From: Minisyncoccota bacterium | Lineage (GTDB): Bacteria > Patescibacteriota > Minisyncoccia > UBA6257 > HR35 | Length of the DNA: 6,989 bases | Direction: 5' to 3' | Assembly: GCA_937934285.1 (NCBI GenBank) | Contig: CALHAT010000009.1 | Span: 1-6,989 of the forward strand | Shown: piece after piece, positions 1 to 6,987 of the stretch | Layout of the letters: each line of letters starts with the position of its first letter | Numbering within the stretch: the first letter of the stretch is position 1 | The notes under the pieces: model-generated | The model's input: only the letters and a program-made list of their open reading frames with translations | Told to the model about the DNA's origin: nothing | Database searches by the model: none | Program-made: the position numbers and the translations under genes

Positions 1-1
1 T

Positions 2-2308
2 AGCGGAGGATTTATTGAAAATAGAAGAAAAGATCTTTGTGAAGATTATAAAAATAAAAATTACTCGAACATTTTAATTTCAGAAATTCAATTTGAAACA
101 AAAGAAGATATTAAAGATGAATTTATCGAACTTTATAATCCTACAGATCAAGAAATAGATCTAACTTGTTGGAGTTTAGAAAAATATTCTTCAAAACGAG
201 ATCCAGCCTCAACACCAACATTAACAACTTTAATTCCTCAGTCAAAATTTCAAGGTAAAATCAAGCCATTTTCGTTCTTTTTAATCACTTCTTTCTCAAC
301 AAAGGAAAAATATCAAGGAAATCTCTATTATGCTGAAAGTTATTCAATTTCTAAAAATAATACAATAATTTTAAGAAAACCAAATAATGAAATATCTGAT
401 CTGGTTGGTTATGGAGATAATCAAGATAAAATCTATCAATTTGAAAATTTACCATTTTTAGCTCAAAATTTCGAAAATAAATCAATTCAAAGAAAAAACC
501 TCCAAGACACTAATAATAATTTAAAAGATTTTTGGTTGAGAAAACCATTTCCTGAAAATTCAAATTCTCCAGCTAGGAAACCAAGAGAAGATTTTCTTGA
601 TTTAACTCAAATAAAAATAGAAAATTTCCAAGTTTCTATAAGTTCAACCGAAGAAGAGATAATTTTAAATATATCTTTTCAAGAACCAAATATTAAGACT
701 TCTTCAACAAATTATGCTTATGATCTTTTAATTGCAACATCAACAGGGTTTGCTACTTTTAAACTTGAAGATTTCGGTTCATCTTCAAACCTGCCCTTGC
801 CTCAATTTAATTCTTCAACTTTAAATTTCCAAACTCTAATTACTAAATGCCCGACAACTTCAACTTTATATTATTTTGCTCTTTATCTTAAAGATCTCTT
901 GGACGAAGAAAATAAAACAGATTTAGCAATTGCTTCAATAACACTGCCTGAAGAATTATGTAATCCCCAAGAGCCCATTATTTTCAATACTTCAACAATT
1001 ACAACCTCAACTGGTAAAATTTTAATTTCTGAAATCAGAGTTTTATCTGGAACATCAACAGATGAATTTATTGAGCTTTATAATCCCAATGATTTTGATG
1101 TTGATTTAACAAGTTGGGAAATAAGGAAAATAAATAGTAAAGGAAATGAACAGACAGTTATTCCTTCATCAAAATTTAAAGGAGTTATCCCTGCTTTTTC
1201 TTATTTTCTTTTAGTTAATTCTAATACTTCTTCAGATTTTAAAGTTGAACCAGATATTGTTTATTCAAAATCTTACGATTTAGCTAAAAATAACTCAATT
1301 AGACTTTATGATAAAGATGGAAATTTAATTGATGAATTTTCTTGGAGCGAAGTCGATAATTCTAAGTCTTTTAATAGAAAGAAAACAGCCAGCTCAACCG
1401 AAGAAACAATAATTTTTGAACCTTATGGTAATGCTTATGATACTGACCAAAATTCAGACTTTATTTTCGCTCAACCTAATCCTGAAAATTCCAAAATAAA
1501 AAAAGAGATAATAAAGAAAATAAGTAATTTTAGAGTTGAAGTTCAAGATAAAACATATAAATTTTCTTGGTTTTCTCCTGCTTTCTATGATAAAGATTTG
1601 GTTTATGAAATCAGATATTCAACCTCTTATTCAACCACATCAACATTTTTTGCAACAACAACTTTTAATCTTTTAACAAACCAAACCCTTGAAGTTAATT
1701 TTTGTCCCCAAAATCTAATTGAACCAATTTATTCAGACTCTCTCGTCTATTTCTTTTTAAATTTAAAAAATCAAAATGATTTAGTAATTTCGAGTTCAAC
1801 CGATTATGTTTTCGCTATTGATTGTCAAGATATAACTAATAAGCTCGAAAGATTGAATGGTTATGGCGTAAGAAGTGGTGGCTATTTTGAATATAGAATT
1901 TTAGAGGATATTTATCTAAATGAAATACATATTTTAAATTTTAATTTTGCAATGAGAGCAAATTCAATGTTTATTTCTCTTCAAACAAAAATTACTAAAC
2001 TTATTTCAACAACAACTGATAATCAAGAAATAATAACTACTGAAGAGGAAATTTTTTCAACAACAACCTTTGAACAATCGCCGATGGGATGTTTTAGGTT
2101 TAATGCTCAAAGACCTGATGATTTCTGCGATGGACCCGAAAGTGGTACCATCGACGGATACTATACTTTAAATAAAGTACCTATTCAAATTTATTTAAAT
2201 AAAAATGACATTGTAAGAATTTACGCTATTTATATTGAAACGGATTGGGATGATGGTTGGTGGGTTCAAAAATTCAAAGGCTGGGAACGAATAGCTGATT
2301 TAATGTAA
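2..2308 (+). CDS. Lamin-tail-domain / fibronectin-III-like surface protein, 5'-truncated
   Basis: The frame is open from base 2 to the TAA at 2306-2308, giving 768 visible residues; the true start and any signal peptide lie left of the window. A TTG at 536 is internal and is not the start. Residues ~24-190 and ~340-497 are two lamin tail domains (LTD). Each opens with ILISEI, has EFIELYNP and a Trp-containing strand (LTCWSL, LTSWEI), and ends in a DTxxNxxDF...P.PENS segment. Each is followed by a fibronectin-III-like beta domain (~204-320 and ~507-608) starting KIxNFxV and holding a matching Cys pair (C283/C320, C568/C608). Residues ~612-768 form a unique C-terminal domain with C697/C709 and an aromatic end (WDDGWW). 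Thr/Ser clusters are frequent. LTDs in bacteria occur in exported or surface proteins; an extracellular adhesive or structural role is inferred. recG follows after 69 bp. The LTD call is firm, the FN3 call is by pattern only. Confidence 0.85.
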   Translation, partial: SGGFIENRRKDLCEDYKNKNYSNILISEIQFETKEDIKDEFIELYNPTDQEIDLTCWSLEKYSSKRDPASTPTLTTLIPQSKFQGKIKPFSFFLITSFSTKEKYQGNLYYAESYSISKNNTIILRKPNNEISDLVGYGDNQDKIYQFENLPFLAQNFENKSIQRKNLQDTNNNLKDFWLRKPFPENSNSPARKPREDFLDLTQIKIENFQVSISSTEEEIILNISFQEPNIKTSSTNYAYDLLIATSTGFATFKLEDFGSSSNLPLPQFNSSTLNFQTLITKCPTTSTLYYFALYLKDLLDEENKTDLAIASITLPEELCNPQEPIIFNTSTITTSTGKILISEIRVLSGTSTDEFIELYNPNDFDVDLTSWEIRKINSKGNEQTVIPSSKFKGVIPAFSYFLLVNSNTSSDFKVEPDIVYSKSYDLAKNNSIRLYDKDGNLIDEFSWSEVDNSKSFNRKKTASSTEETIIFEPYGNAYDTDQNSDFIFAQPNPENSKIKKEIIKKISNFRVEVQDKTYKFSWFSPAFYDKDLVYEIRYSTSYSTTSTFFATTTFNLLTNQTLEVNFCPQNLIEPIYSDSLVYFFLNLKNQNDLVISSSTDYVFAIDCQDITNKLERLNGYGVRSGGYFEYRILEDIYLNEIHILNFNFAMRANSMFISLQTKITKLISTTTDNQEIITTEEEIFSTTTFEQSPMGCFRFNAQRPDDFCDGPESGTIDGYYTLNKVPIQIYLNKNDIVRIYAIYIETDWDDGWWVQKFKGWERIADLM

Positions 2309-2355
2309 TATCCTTAAACTATTAGGTTTCTGAAGAAAATTTATTTATTGAAATT

Positions 2356-2361
2356 TATAAT
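2356..2361 (+). promoter_or_regulatory. Possible -10 element for recG
   Basis: A perfect TATAAT lies 16 bases before the recG ATG, but no good -35 hexamer sits 16-18 bp upstream. A start about 7 bp downstream of it would give a leader of only ~10 nt. In DNA this AT-rich such a hexamer can arise by chance. recG may instead be read through from the upstream gene, since the 69-bp gap has no terminator hairpin. Confidence 0.25.
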
Positions 2362-2377
2362 AAAGTAAAATTAGAAA

Positions 2378-4429
2378 ATGAAATTAGAGGATTTGGAAAT
2401 TGATTTAAAAGAGTTTAAAGGGATTGGTTATAAAACAGCCTTAAAATTAGCAAAAAATAAAATTAAAACAGTTAAAGATCTTTTCTATTATTTTCCTTAT
2501 AAATATTTAGATTTAACAAAAGTATCAAAAATTAAAGATTTAAAAATTGGTGATACCGGTGTTATTATTGGCAAATTAACCAATCTGAAACTTTTTCCTT
2601 CGCCAAAAGGAAGAATGTTTCTTTTACAAGGAATAATTTCAGATGAATCTGGAAGTTTAAAAGTTGTTTGGTACAATCAACCTTATTTAGCAAAAAATCT
2701 TAAAGGCGAGCCTCTACTTATGCTCTATGGTAAATTAGTTAAAAATTCCTTTGGTTTAAATATCCAATCACCAAAATTTGAAATTTTAAAATCAAAAGAA
2801 GATTTTCAAGGAAAAATAGTCCCTGTTTATTCAGAAATTGAAAATTTAACAACAAATTTTTTTACAAAATTAATTCAAAATCTTATCCAAAAATACAATC
2901 CTCAAAATTTAGAAGATCCTTTGCCCGAAAAAATTTTAAAAAAATTTAATTATCCAAGTTTAGGAGAAGCAATTTTAACTCTGCATCAACCAAAAAATTT
3001 AAAAGATATTGAAGCTGCTAAGGAAAGATTAAGTTTTGAAGAACTTTTATATCTTGAGCTAGCTTTATTTTTAGAAAGAAAAAAATTAGAAAGAAATAAA
3101 GCTCCGATTTTTGAAAAAGATAAAGAATTAACAAAAAAGTTTTTAAACCAGTTTAATTTTAAATTAACAGCTGGTCAGGAAAAAGTTTTAAATGAAATCT
3201 TCGAGGATTTAAAAAGAGGTTTACCAATGAACCGACTTCTTCAGGGAGAAACTGGTGCTGGCAAAACTTTAATTGCTGAAATTTTGGCCCTAAATGTTAT
3301 TAAAGACAATTGCCAAGTTGTTTTTATGGCGCCAACTGAAATTTTAGCCCAGCAACATTTTCAAAGATTTGCAAAAGATTTTTCAATTTTCGATTATGGC
3401 TTGGGTCTGATAACCTCGGGTCAAATTTATTACGCCCAAGGAGGTTTCCGAGCTTTTAAAAACCTCTCGCAAATTAAACACCTCTTAATTTCTGGTCAAA
3501 TAAAAATTATAATCGGCACCCATTCATTAATTGAAAACAATCTAACTTTTCAAAAGGTTGGACTTATTATTATCGATGAGCAACAGAGATTCGGAGTTGA
3601 ACAAAGAAAAAAATTATTGTCTCAAACAAAACAAGAATTTTTGCCACATTTTCTTTCAATGACTGCTACGCCAATACCGCGAACTTTAGCCCTGGCTTTT
3701 TATAGCGATTTAGATTTTTCTTATTTAGAAGAAAAGCCATTTGGTCAAAAAGAAATAAAAACTTTTGTTATTGCTAAAAAAAGCGAAAATAAAATGTGGG
3801 AGTTTATTCAAAAAGAAATTAACGAAGGGCATCAAATTTTTGTTATTTGCCCAAGAGTTGAAGAAAAAGAAGATGAAATTGCTTCAGTTAAAAAAGAGTA
3901 CGCGAGAGTTAAAAAAATGTTTCCAGAAGCTAAAGTCGAATTTTTACATGGCAAAATGAAATCTGAAGAAAAAGAAAAAATTTTGAAAAAAATGCAGAAT
4001 AATGAAATTCAAATTTTAGTTAGTTCTTCAGTTGTTGAAGTTGGTATTGATTTACCCCTGGCTACGGTGATGATTATTTTGTCTCCAGAAAGGTTTGGTT
4101 TAGCTCAACTTTATCAGTTAAGGGGCCGTGTTGGTCGAAGCGTTCATCAAGGTTATTGTTTTTTAGTGCCGCAAAAATTATCATTGAAATCAAAATTAAG
4201 ATTAAGGTATTTTTTACAAGCAAAATCTGCTTTAGAGCTTTCTGAATATGATCTGAAGTTAAGGGGAGGTGGCGAACTTTTAGGCGAGCGCCAAGCAGGA
4301 ATTCCTGATTTGGCTATGAAATCATTGACCAATTTTAAATTAGTTCAAAAAATTAGAAAAATTAGCGAGGAATTAATAAGTTCAAATTTAGAAAAATACC
4401 CTAAATTGAAAAAAGAACGGATTTTTTGA
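2378..4429 (+). CDS. recG: ATP-dependent DNA helicase RecG
   Basis: RecG is the superfamily 2 helicase that remodels stalled replication forks and branch-migrates Holliday junctions in the cytoplasm. The 683 residues match the usual family length (~690). The N-terminus has the wedge-domain start (GIGYKTALKLAKNKIKTVKDLFYYFP), then an OB fold at ~58-135. Helicase motifs follow in order: Walker A GETGAGKT at 290-297 (K296), DEQQRF at 400-405, SMTATPIPRT from 427, VVEVGIDLP at 552-560, and motif VI QLRGRVGR at 580-587. The family C-terminal signature (EYDLKLRGGGELLGERQAG) is present. Motif I more often reads GDVGSGKT and motif II DEQHRFG, so both carry mild changes, but the catalytic Lys and Asp-Glu remain. 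An insertion at ~349-362, before the GTHSLI motif, resembles one remembered from CPR RecG proteins. ATG 2378 fits the family N-terminus but has no Shine-Dalgarno. Two in-frame TGA codons (4427-4432) end the gene. Confidence 0.98.
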   Translation: MKLEDLEIDLKEFKGIGYKTALKLAKNKIKTVKDLFYYFPYKYLDLTKVSKIKDLKIGDTGVIIGKLTNLKLFPSPKGRMFLLQGIISDESGSLKVVWYNQPYLAKNLKGEPLLMLYGKLVKNSFGLNIQSPKFEILKSKEDFQGKIVPVYSEIENLTTNFFTKLIQNLIQKYNPQNLEDPLPEKILKKFNYPSLGEAILTLHQPKNLKDIEAAKERLSFEELLYLELALFLERKKLERNKAPIFEKDKELTKKFLNQFNFKLTAGQEKVLNEIFEDLKRGLPMNRLLQGETGAGKTLIAEILALNVIKDNCQVVFMAPTEILAQQHFQRFAKDFSIFDYGLGLITSGQIYYAQGGFRAFKNLSQIKHLLISGQIKIIIGTHSLIENNLTFQKVGLIIIDEQQRFGVEQRKKLLSQTKQEFLPHFLSMTATPIPRTLALAFYSDLDFSYLEEKPFGQKEIKTFVIAKKSENKMWEFIQKEINEGHQIFVICPRVEEKEDEIASVKKEYARVKKMFPEAKVEFLHGKMKSEEKEKILKKMQNNEIQILVSSSVVEVGIDLPLATVMIILSPERFGLAQLYQLRGRVGRSVHQGYCFLVPQKLSLKSKLRLRYFLQAKSALELSEYDLKLRGGGELLGERQAGIPDLAMKSLTNFKLVQKIRKISEELISSNLEKYPKLKKERIF

Positions 4430-4447
4430 TGATATAATTTATTCCAG

Positions 4448-4496
4448 AAGTTATCCACAATTTTACTTGACATTTTTAATTTTTTATATATATAAT
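4448..4496 (+). promoter_or_regulatory. Distal promoter P1 with DnaA-box-like element
   Basis: TTGACA at 4467-4472, an 18-bp spacer and TATAAT at 4491-4496 give perfect -35 and -10 hexamers, with a start expected near 4503. Directly upstream, TTATCCACA at 4451-4459 matches the DnaA-box consensus TTATNCACA exactly, 7 bp before the -35. The leader to the gene at 4637 would be ~134 nt and would run through the second promoter. Confidence 0.7.
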
Positions 4497-4526
4497 ATAA
4501 CATACAATATTAATTGAATAAAAAAT

Positions 4527-4576
4527 AAGTTATCAACAATTAAAAACTTGACAAATTAAAAAATATTTGTTATATT
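4527..4576 (+). promoter_or_regulatory. Proximal promoter P2 with degenerate DnaA-box-like element
   Basis: TTGACA at 4548-4553, a 17-bp spacer and TATATT at 4571-4576 form a near-consensus sigma70 promoter with a start near 4583, about 54 nt before the ATG. TTATCAACA at 4530-4538 is one mismatch from a DnaA box and sits 9 bp before the -35. The AAG-TTATCxACA-ATT...CTTGACA arrangement repeats P1, 79 bp downstream of it. This is the likelier main promoter of the surface-protein gene. Confidence 0.75.
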
Positions 4577-4636
4577 TTAAAAAAGGTCATAATTAATAAA
4601 TTAAAAAGGCGAAATTAAATTTATAAAATTAAAAAA

Positions 4637-6523
4637 ATGGAAAAAAGAAATTTATTTGTAGGGGTGCTTTTAGCTTCACTTCTTTCTTTAAGTGTCGTTC
4701 CTTCAACTTTTGCACAAACTTGCAATCCCGATAGTTTGGTTCCAGTTTCTTATGGCCAAAGAGGTGCTGCAGTTAGAAATGCTCAAGCTTGCTTAATTGA
4801 AGCAGGCTATGACATTCCTGCAGGAGCAACCGGTTATTATGGTTCACAAACAAGAACAGCTGTTAAAGCTTTTTATGCTGATTGGTATGGACCTTGGGAT
4901 GGAAATAGATTGGGACCAAAAGGCGTTGCTGAATTAAAATCACTTTTAGCTGGTGAACCAGGCCAACAACAACCAATTACTGGCGGTCAACAATCAACTA
5001 CCGGTGGTCAACAGGATGTCGCAGCAATTATTGCTGGAGTTTTAGCCGCTCTTCAGCAAATGGGCCTTATTCCTTCTCAGCAAGGACAACAGCCAACTGC
5101 AACTTCTGGTGAGGCAACAGTTGAGGTAAGATTAGCTGCTTCTCCAGCAAGCGGTGTTGTAATTAAAGAAGGTAATTCGGCTGATGTTTTAGGAGTAAGA
5201 GTTATTTCTAAAAATGCTTCTTCAGATGTTCAAAGAGTAAGATTTGATTTAACATCTAATCGAGTTCCAACCAAAATATTTGCCTCTTTTGAACTTTATG
5301 ATGGTTCAACTAAATTAGCTTCAGTTTCAGCTGGTGATTATACCCGAACCCAAACAAATATTTATCAATATAACTTTACTGGGTTTAGCGTCACTGTTCC
5401 AGCTGGAGGCGAAAAAGTTCTTACCATAAGAGCAGTTGTAAATCCAACTGTTGATTCAAGCGACATTACCGGTTCATTTACTGTAAAAGTTGACGATGGT
5501 TATGTAAGAGCTGTTGATGGCGCAGGCATTCAACATACTCCTAATGTTTCCGGAGCAGTTTCTCGAACATTTACTGTTGAAAAAGCAACAATAAGCGGTG
5601 TTTCTCTCACAATTTATAAAGATCAAAATTCTCCTTTTAGTAATAATTTCGCTGCTGACACTAATCGAGATGTAAAAGATTTAGAATTATTAAGATTTGT
5701 TGTTAGGGCTGACAAAGATACACTTAAACTTCAAACAGTTACAGGAACCTTAGCAACAAGTTCTTCCGGTGTTGAAAATGTTTCTTCGGTTAAATTAGTT
5801 GACGCAAGCGGAAATACCCTTGATTCAGTAGCCAATCCTGGTGCTACGGTTGTTTTTCAAGGAGTTGATTTTAACAACCCCTTAGTTACAATTAACAAAG
5901 ATCAAACTGTAGTTCTTAGAGTTTTAGCTGATGTAAGAGTTACTTCTACTTTACTTGCAACTACCTCGGCAACAACTTCCTTTACAGTTACAGATGCTTC
6001 AGCCGAGGATTCAGAGGGAAATAATGTTCCTTGGAGTGGTAGCGTAGCTGGCGATCCTATGTATCTTTATAGAGTTGTCGCTGCAAAATGGGAGGTTTCC
6101 AATGCTTCAGCTTCAACTCAAAAACAAGAGGGTCAATCAACTACAACCCTGCTTGCCACTTTTGTTGTAAAGCTTACTGCTTTAGAGGGTGATGTTTATG
6201 TTCCTTCCACAACTCCATTTTCAGCAACAACAACCGGTGCTACTTCAACAAGCATGGGCAGCCCATCTGTTCTTTATGGTTCAGGAGTTGAAACAGTTTC
6301 TGGCTACGGTTATGTTGTAAGAAAAGGAAATACAGGAACATTTACTTTAAATTTTGCCTTAACTCCTACTAATTGGGGTGTTAGCGGTGGTTATGTAGGT
6401 GTTATTCTTCAGTCAATGAATTGGGATAATGATAATAATTATCCTAATGGTTATGCAACTACTAATTTCCCAGGGAATCTTGAAACAAAAACCAGAACCT
6501 CAGATGTTTATCTCACACCTTAA
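4637..6523 (+). CDS. Exported peptidoglycan-binding S-layer-like protein
   Basis: A 628-residue secreted protein, probably held on the cell wall non-covalently. Residues 1-26 are a signal peptide: a KR start, a Leu/Val core, and a TFA cleavage motif before Q27. C29 follows QT and does not make a lipobox; it could pair with C52. Residues ~38-104 are a PG_binding_1-type domain (YGQRGAAVRNAQACL, ATGYYGSQTRTAVKAF). A Gln/Gly/Thr-rich linker (~106-158) holds a short hydrophobic helix at 127-145. Three probable beta-sandwich regions follow (~160-316, ~317-478, ~480-628), rich in Val, Thr, Ser and Gly. No C-terminal membrane segment or LPXTG motif is visible. ATG 4637 is chosen because it begins the signal peptide; an in-frame TAA lies at 4616 and there is no close Shine-Dalgarno. 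Two good promoters and a strong terminator indicate an abundant, monocistronic product. Its codons are visibly richer in G/C than those of the two upstream genes. S-layer function is inferred. Confidence 0.82.
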   Translation: MEKRNLFVGVLLASLLSLSVVPSTFAQTCNPDSLVPVSYGQRGAAVRNAQACLIEAGYDIPAGATGYYGSQTRTAVKAFYADWYGPWDGNRLGPKGVAELKSLLAGEPGQQQPITGGQQSTTGGQQDVAAIIAGVLAALQQMGLIPSQQGQQPTATSGEATVEVRLAASPASGVVIKEGNSADVLGVRVISKNASSDVQRVRFDLTSNRVPTKIFASFELYDGSTKLASVSAGDYTRTQTNIYQYNFTGFSVTVPAGGEKVLTIRAVVNPTVDSSDITGSFTVKVDDGYVRAVDGAGIQHTPNVSGAVSRTFTVEKATISGVSLTIYKDQNSPFSNNFAADTNRDVKDLELLRFVVRADKDTLKLQTVTGTLATSSSGVENVSSVKLVDASGNTLDSVANPGATVVFQGVDFNNPLVTINKDQTVVLRVLADVRVTSTLLATTSATTSFTVTDASAEDSEGNNVPWSGSVAGDPMYLYRVVAAKWEVSNASASTQKQEGQSTTTLLATFVVKLTALEGDVYVPSTTPFSATTTGATSTSMGSPSVLYGSGVETVSGYGYVVRKGNTGTFTLNFALTPTNWGVSGGYVGVILQSMNWDNDNNYPNGYATTNFPGNLETKTRTSDVYLTP

Positions 6524-6545
6524 TGATTTGTAATTGTTGTTTTTA

Positions 6546-6591
6546 AAAACAGCCCCGGTTATAAATGCCGGGGCTGTTTTATTTTTATTCA
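6546..6591 (+). terminator. Strong intrinsic (rho-independent) terminator
   Basis: A perfect 13-bp stem pairs AAAACAGCCCCGG (6546-6558) with CCGGGGCTGTTTT (6568-6580) around the 9-base loop TTATAAATG. The right arm runs into TTTTATTTTTATT. It starts 23 bases after the stop codon at 6521-6523. The A-run on the left arm could also let it work on the opposite strand, but nothing on that strand ends here. It is the only strong terminator in the window. Confidence 0.95.
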
Positions 6592-6728
6592 ATTTTTGTT
6601 TAAAACACGGATTACGGAAATCACCAACACAATATCTTTATATTTTTTATAATATATCTTATTTTAAAAAAATTATTAACTTGGCAGATTGATTGATTTA
6701 TATAAATTCCTTTTTGGACTTACTTCTT
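6592..6728. other. Non-coding AT-rich spacer
   Basis: No open frame of useful length was found on either strand. The stretch is mostly A/T homopolymer tracts. A TATAAT at 6648-6653 has no partnered -35. GGATTACGGAAAT near 6609-6621 loosely resembles the GATTACC(C)GAAT units found further right. Confidence 0.5.
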
Positions 6729-6768
6729 AATTCTTTTATAAAGGAGGATCGTCTTTTATAAAGGAATT
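6729..6768. repeat. Hairpin made of two near-palindromic direct repeats
   Basis: TCTTTTATAAAGGA occurs at 6732-6745 and again at 6752-6765, a 20-bp period. The core TTTATAAA is its own reverse complement, so the pair also forms a hairpin. AATTCTTTTATAAAGG (6729-6744) pairs over all 16 positions with CTTTTATAAAGGAATT (6753-6768), 14 Watson-Crick and 2 G:U pairs, leaving the 8-base loop AGGATCGT. An outer 7-bp pair, CTTAATT (6726-6732) with AATTAAG (6774-6780), overlaps it and could be an alternative. An AAGGAGG motif spans the arm/loop edge (6741-6747), with no start codon placed to use it. No U-run follows, so this is not a typical terminator. Confidence 0.7.
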
Positions 6769-6804
6769 CTAACAATTAAGGATTAACGGCTAAGGGCAAA
6801 GATG

Positions 6805-6851
6805 GATTACCCGAATGTAGACCGAATAGATTACCCGAATGATTACCGAAT
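6805..6851. repeat. Short array of GATTACC(C)GAAT units
   Basis: GATTACCCGAAT occurs at 6805-6816 and 6829-6840, the shorter GATTACCGAAT at 6841-6851, and a decayed GACCGAAT at 6820-6827. On the opposite strand the unit reads ATTCGGGTAATC. Spacing is about 11-13 bp between full units. The units are too short and too tightly packed for a CRISPR array. Confidence 0.75.
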
Positions 6852-6855
6852 AGTA

Positions 6856-6987
6856 TGTCTGCATCCTGTCTGCGCATAGTTCGCATAAGTTCGCGGTTTA
6901 TAAGAAAGTTTGCATAGGTTCGCATTGTATAGTTCGCAACCGTTCGCGGTTTATAAGAAGGTTCACGAATTTCTATCGTGTTTGCGG
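6856..6987. repeat. Spaced array of GTTCGCA-like units
   Basis: GTTCGC or close variants begin at 6879, 6889, 6908 (GTTTGCA), 6918, 6932, 6942, 6961 (GTTCACG) and 6980 (GTTTGCG), with steps of 10, 19, 10, 14, 10, 19 and 19 bp. Two related TGTCTGC units at 6856-6862 and 6867-6873 extend the array leftwards at 11-bp steps. A longer 22-bp copy, GTTCGCGG followed by TTTATAAGAA, a variable base and GTT, occurs at 6889-6910 and 6942-6963 with one difference. The array reaches the right edge and may continue. Function is unknown; no coding frame explains it. Confidence 0.75.

Noticed and set aside
536..538. TTG as the start of the first gene
   Set aside because: The same frame is open back to base 2 and encodes a complete LTD upstream, so the TTG is an internal leucine codon.
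2331..2377. EENLFIEIYN-like translation between the first gene and recG, resembling the LTD motif EFIELYN
   Set aside because: Only about ten residues match loosely, in AT-rich DNA, with no other LTD features; chance is the simpler explanation.
3765..3959. 64-residue open frame on the + strand
   Set aside because: It lies wholly inside recG in another frame, is Lys/Leu-rich as expected from A/T-rich codons, and resembles nothing.
4433..4438. TATAAT just after recG as another promoter
   Set aside because: The only -35-like hexamer (TTGAAA, 4406-4411) is 21 bp away, too far, and two better promoters follow.
4662..4725. Lipoprotein signal with C29 as the lipidated cysteine
   Set aside because: The residues before C29 are AQT rather than a lipobox; the TFA site before Q27 fits signal peptidase I.
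6648..6653. TATAAT downstream of the terminator as a promoter
   Set aside because: The sequence 17 bp upstream (CAACAC) is not a -35 and no gene follows within the window.
6802..6879. 25-residue + strand frame starting ATG GAT TAC
   Set aside because: It is generated by the GATTACC repeat (DYPN repeated), has no good ribosome site and no recognisable domain.
6776..6925. 49-residue minus-strand frame
   Set aside because: It runs through both repeat arrays, its sequence is a repeat translation (HSGN, LFG), and no start signal supports it.
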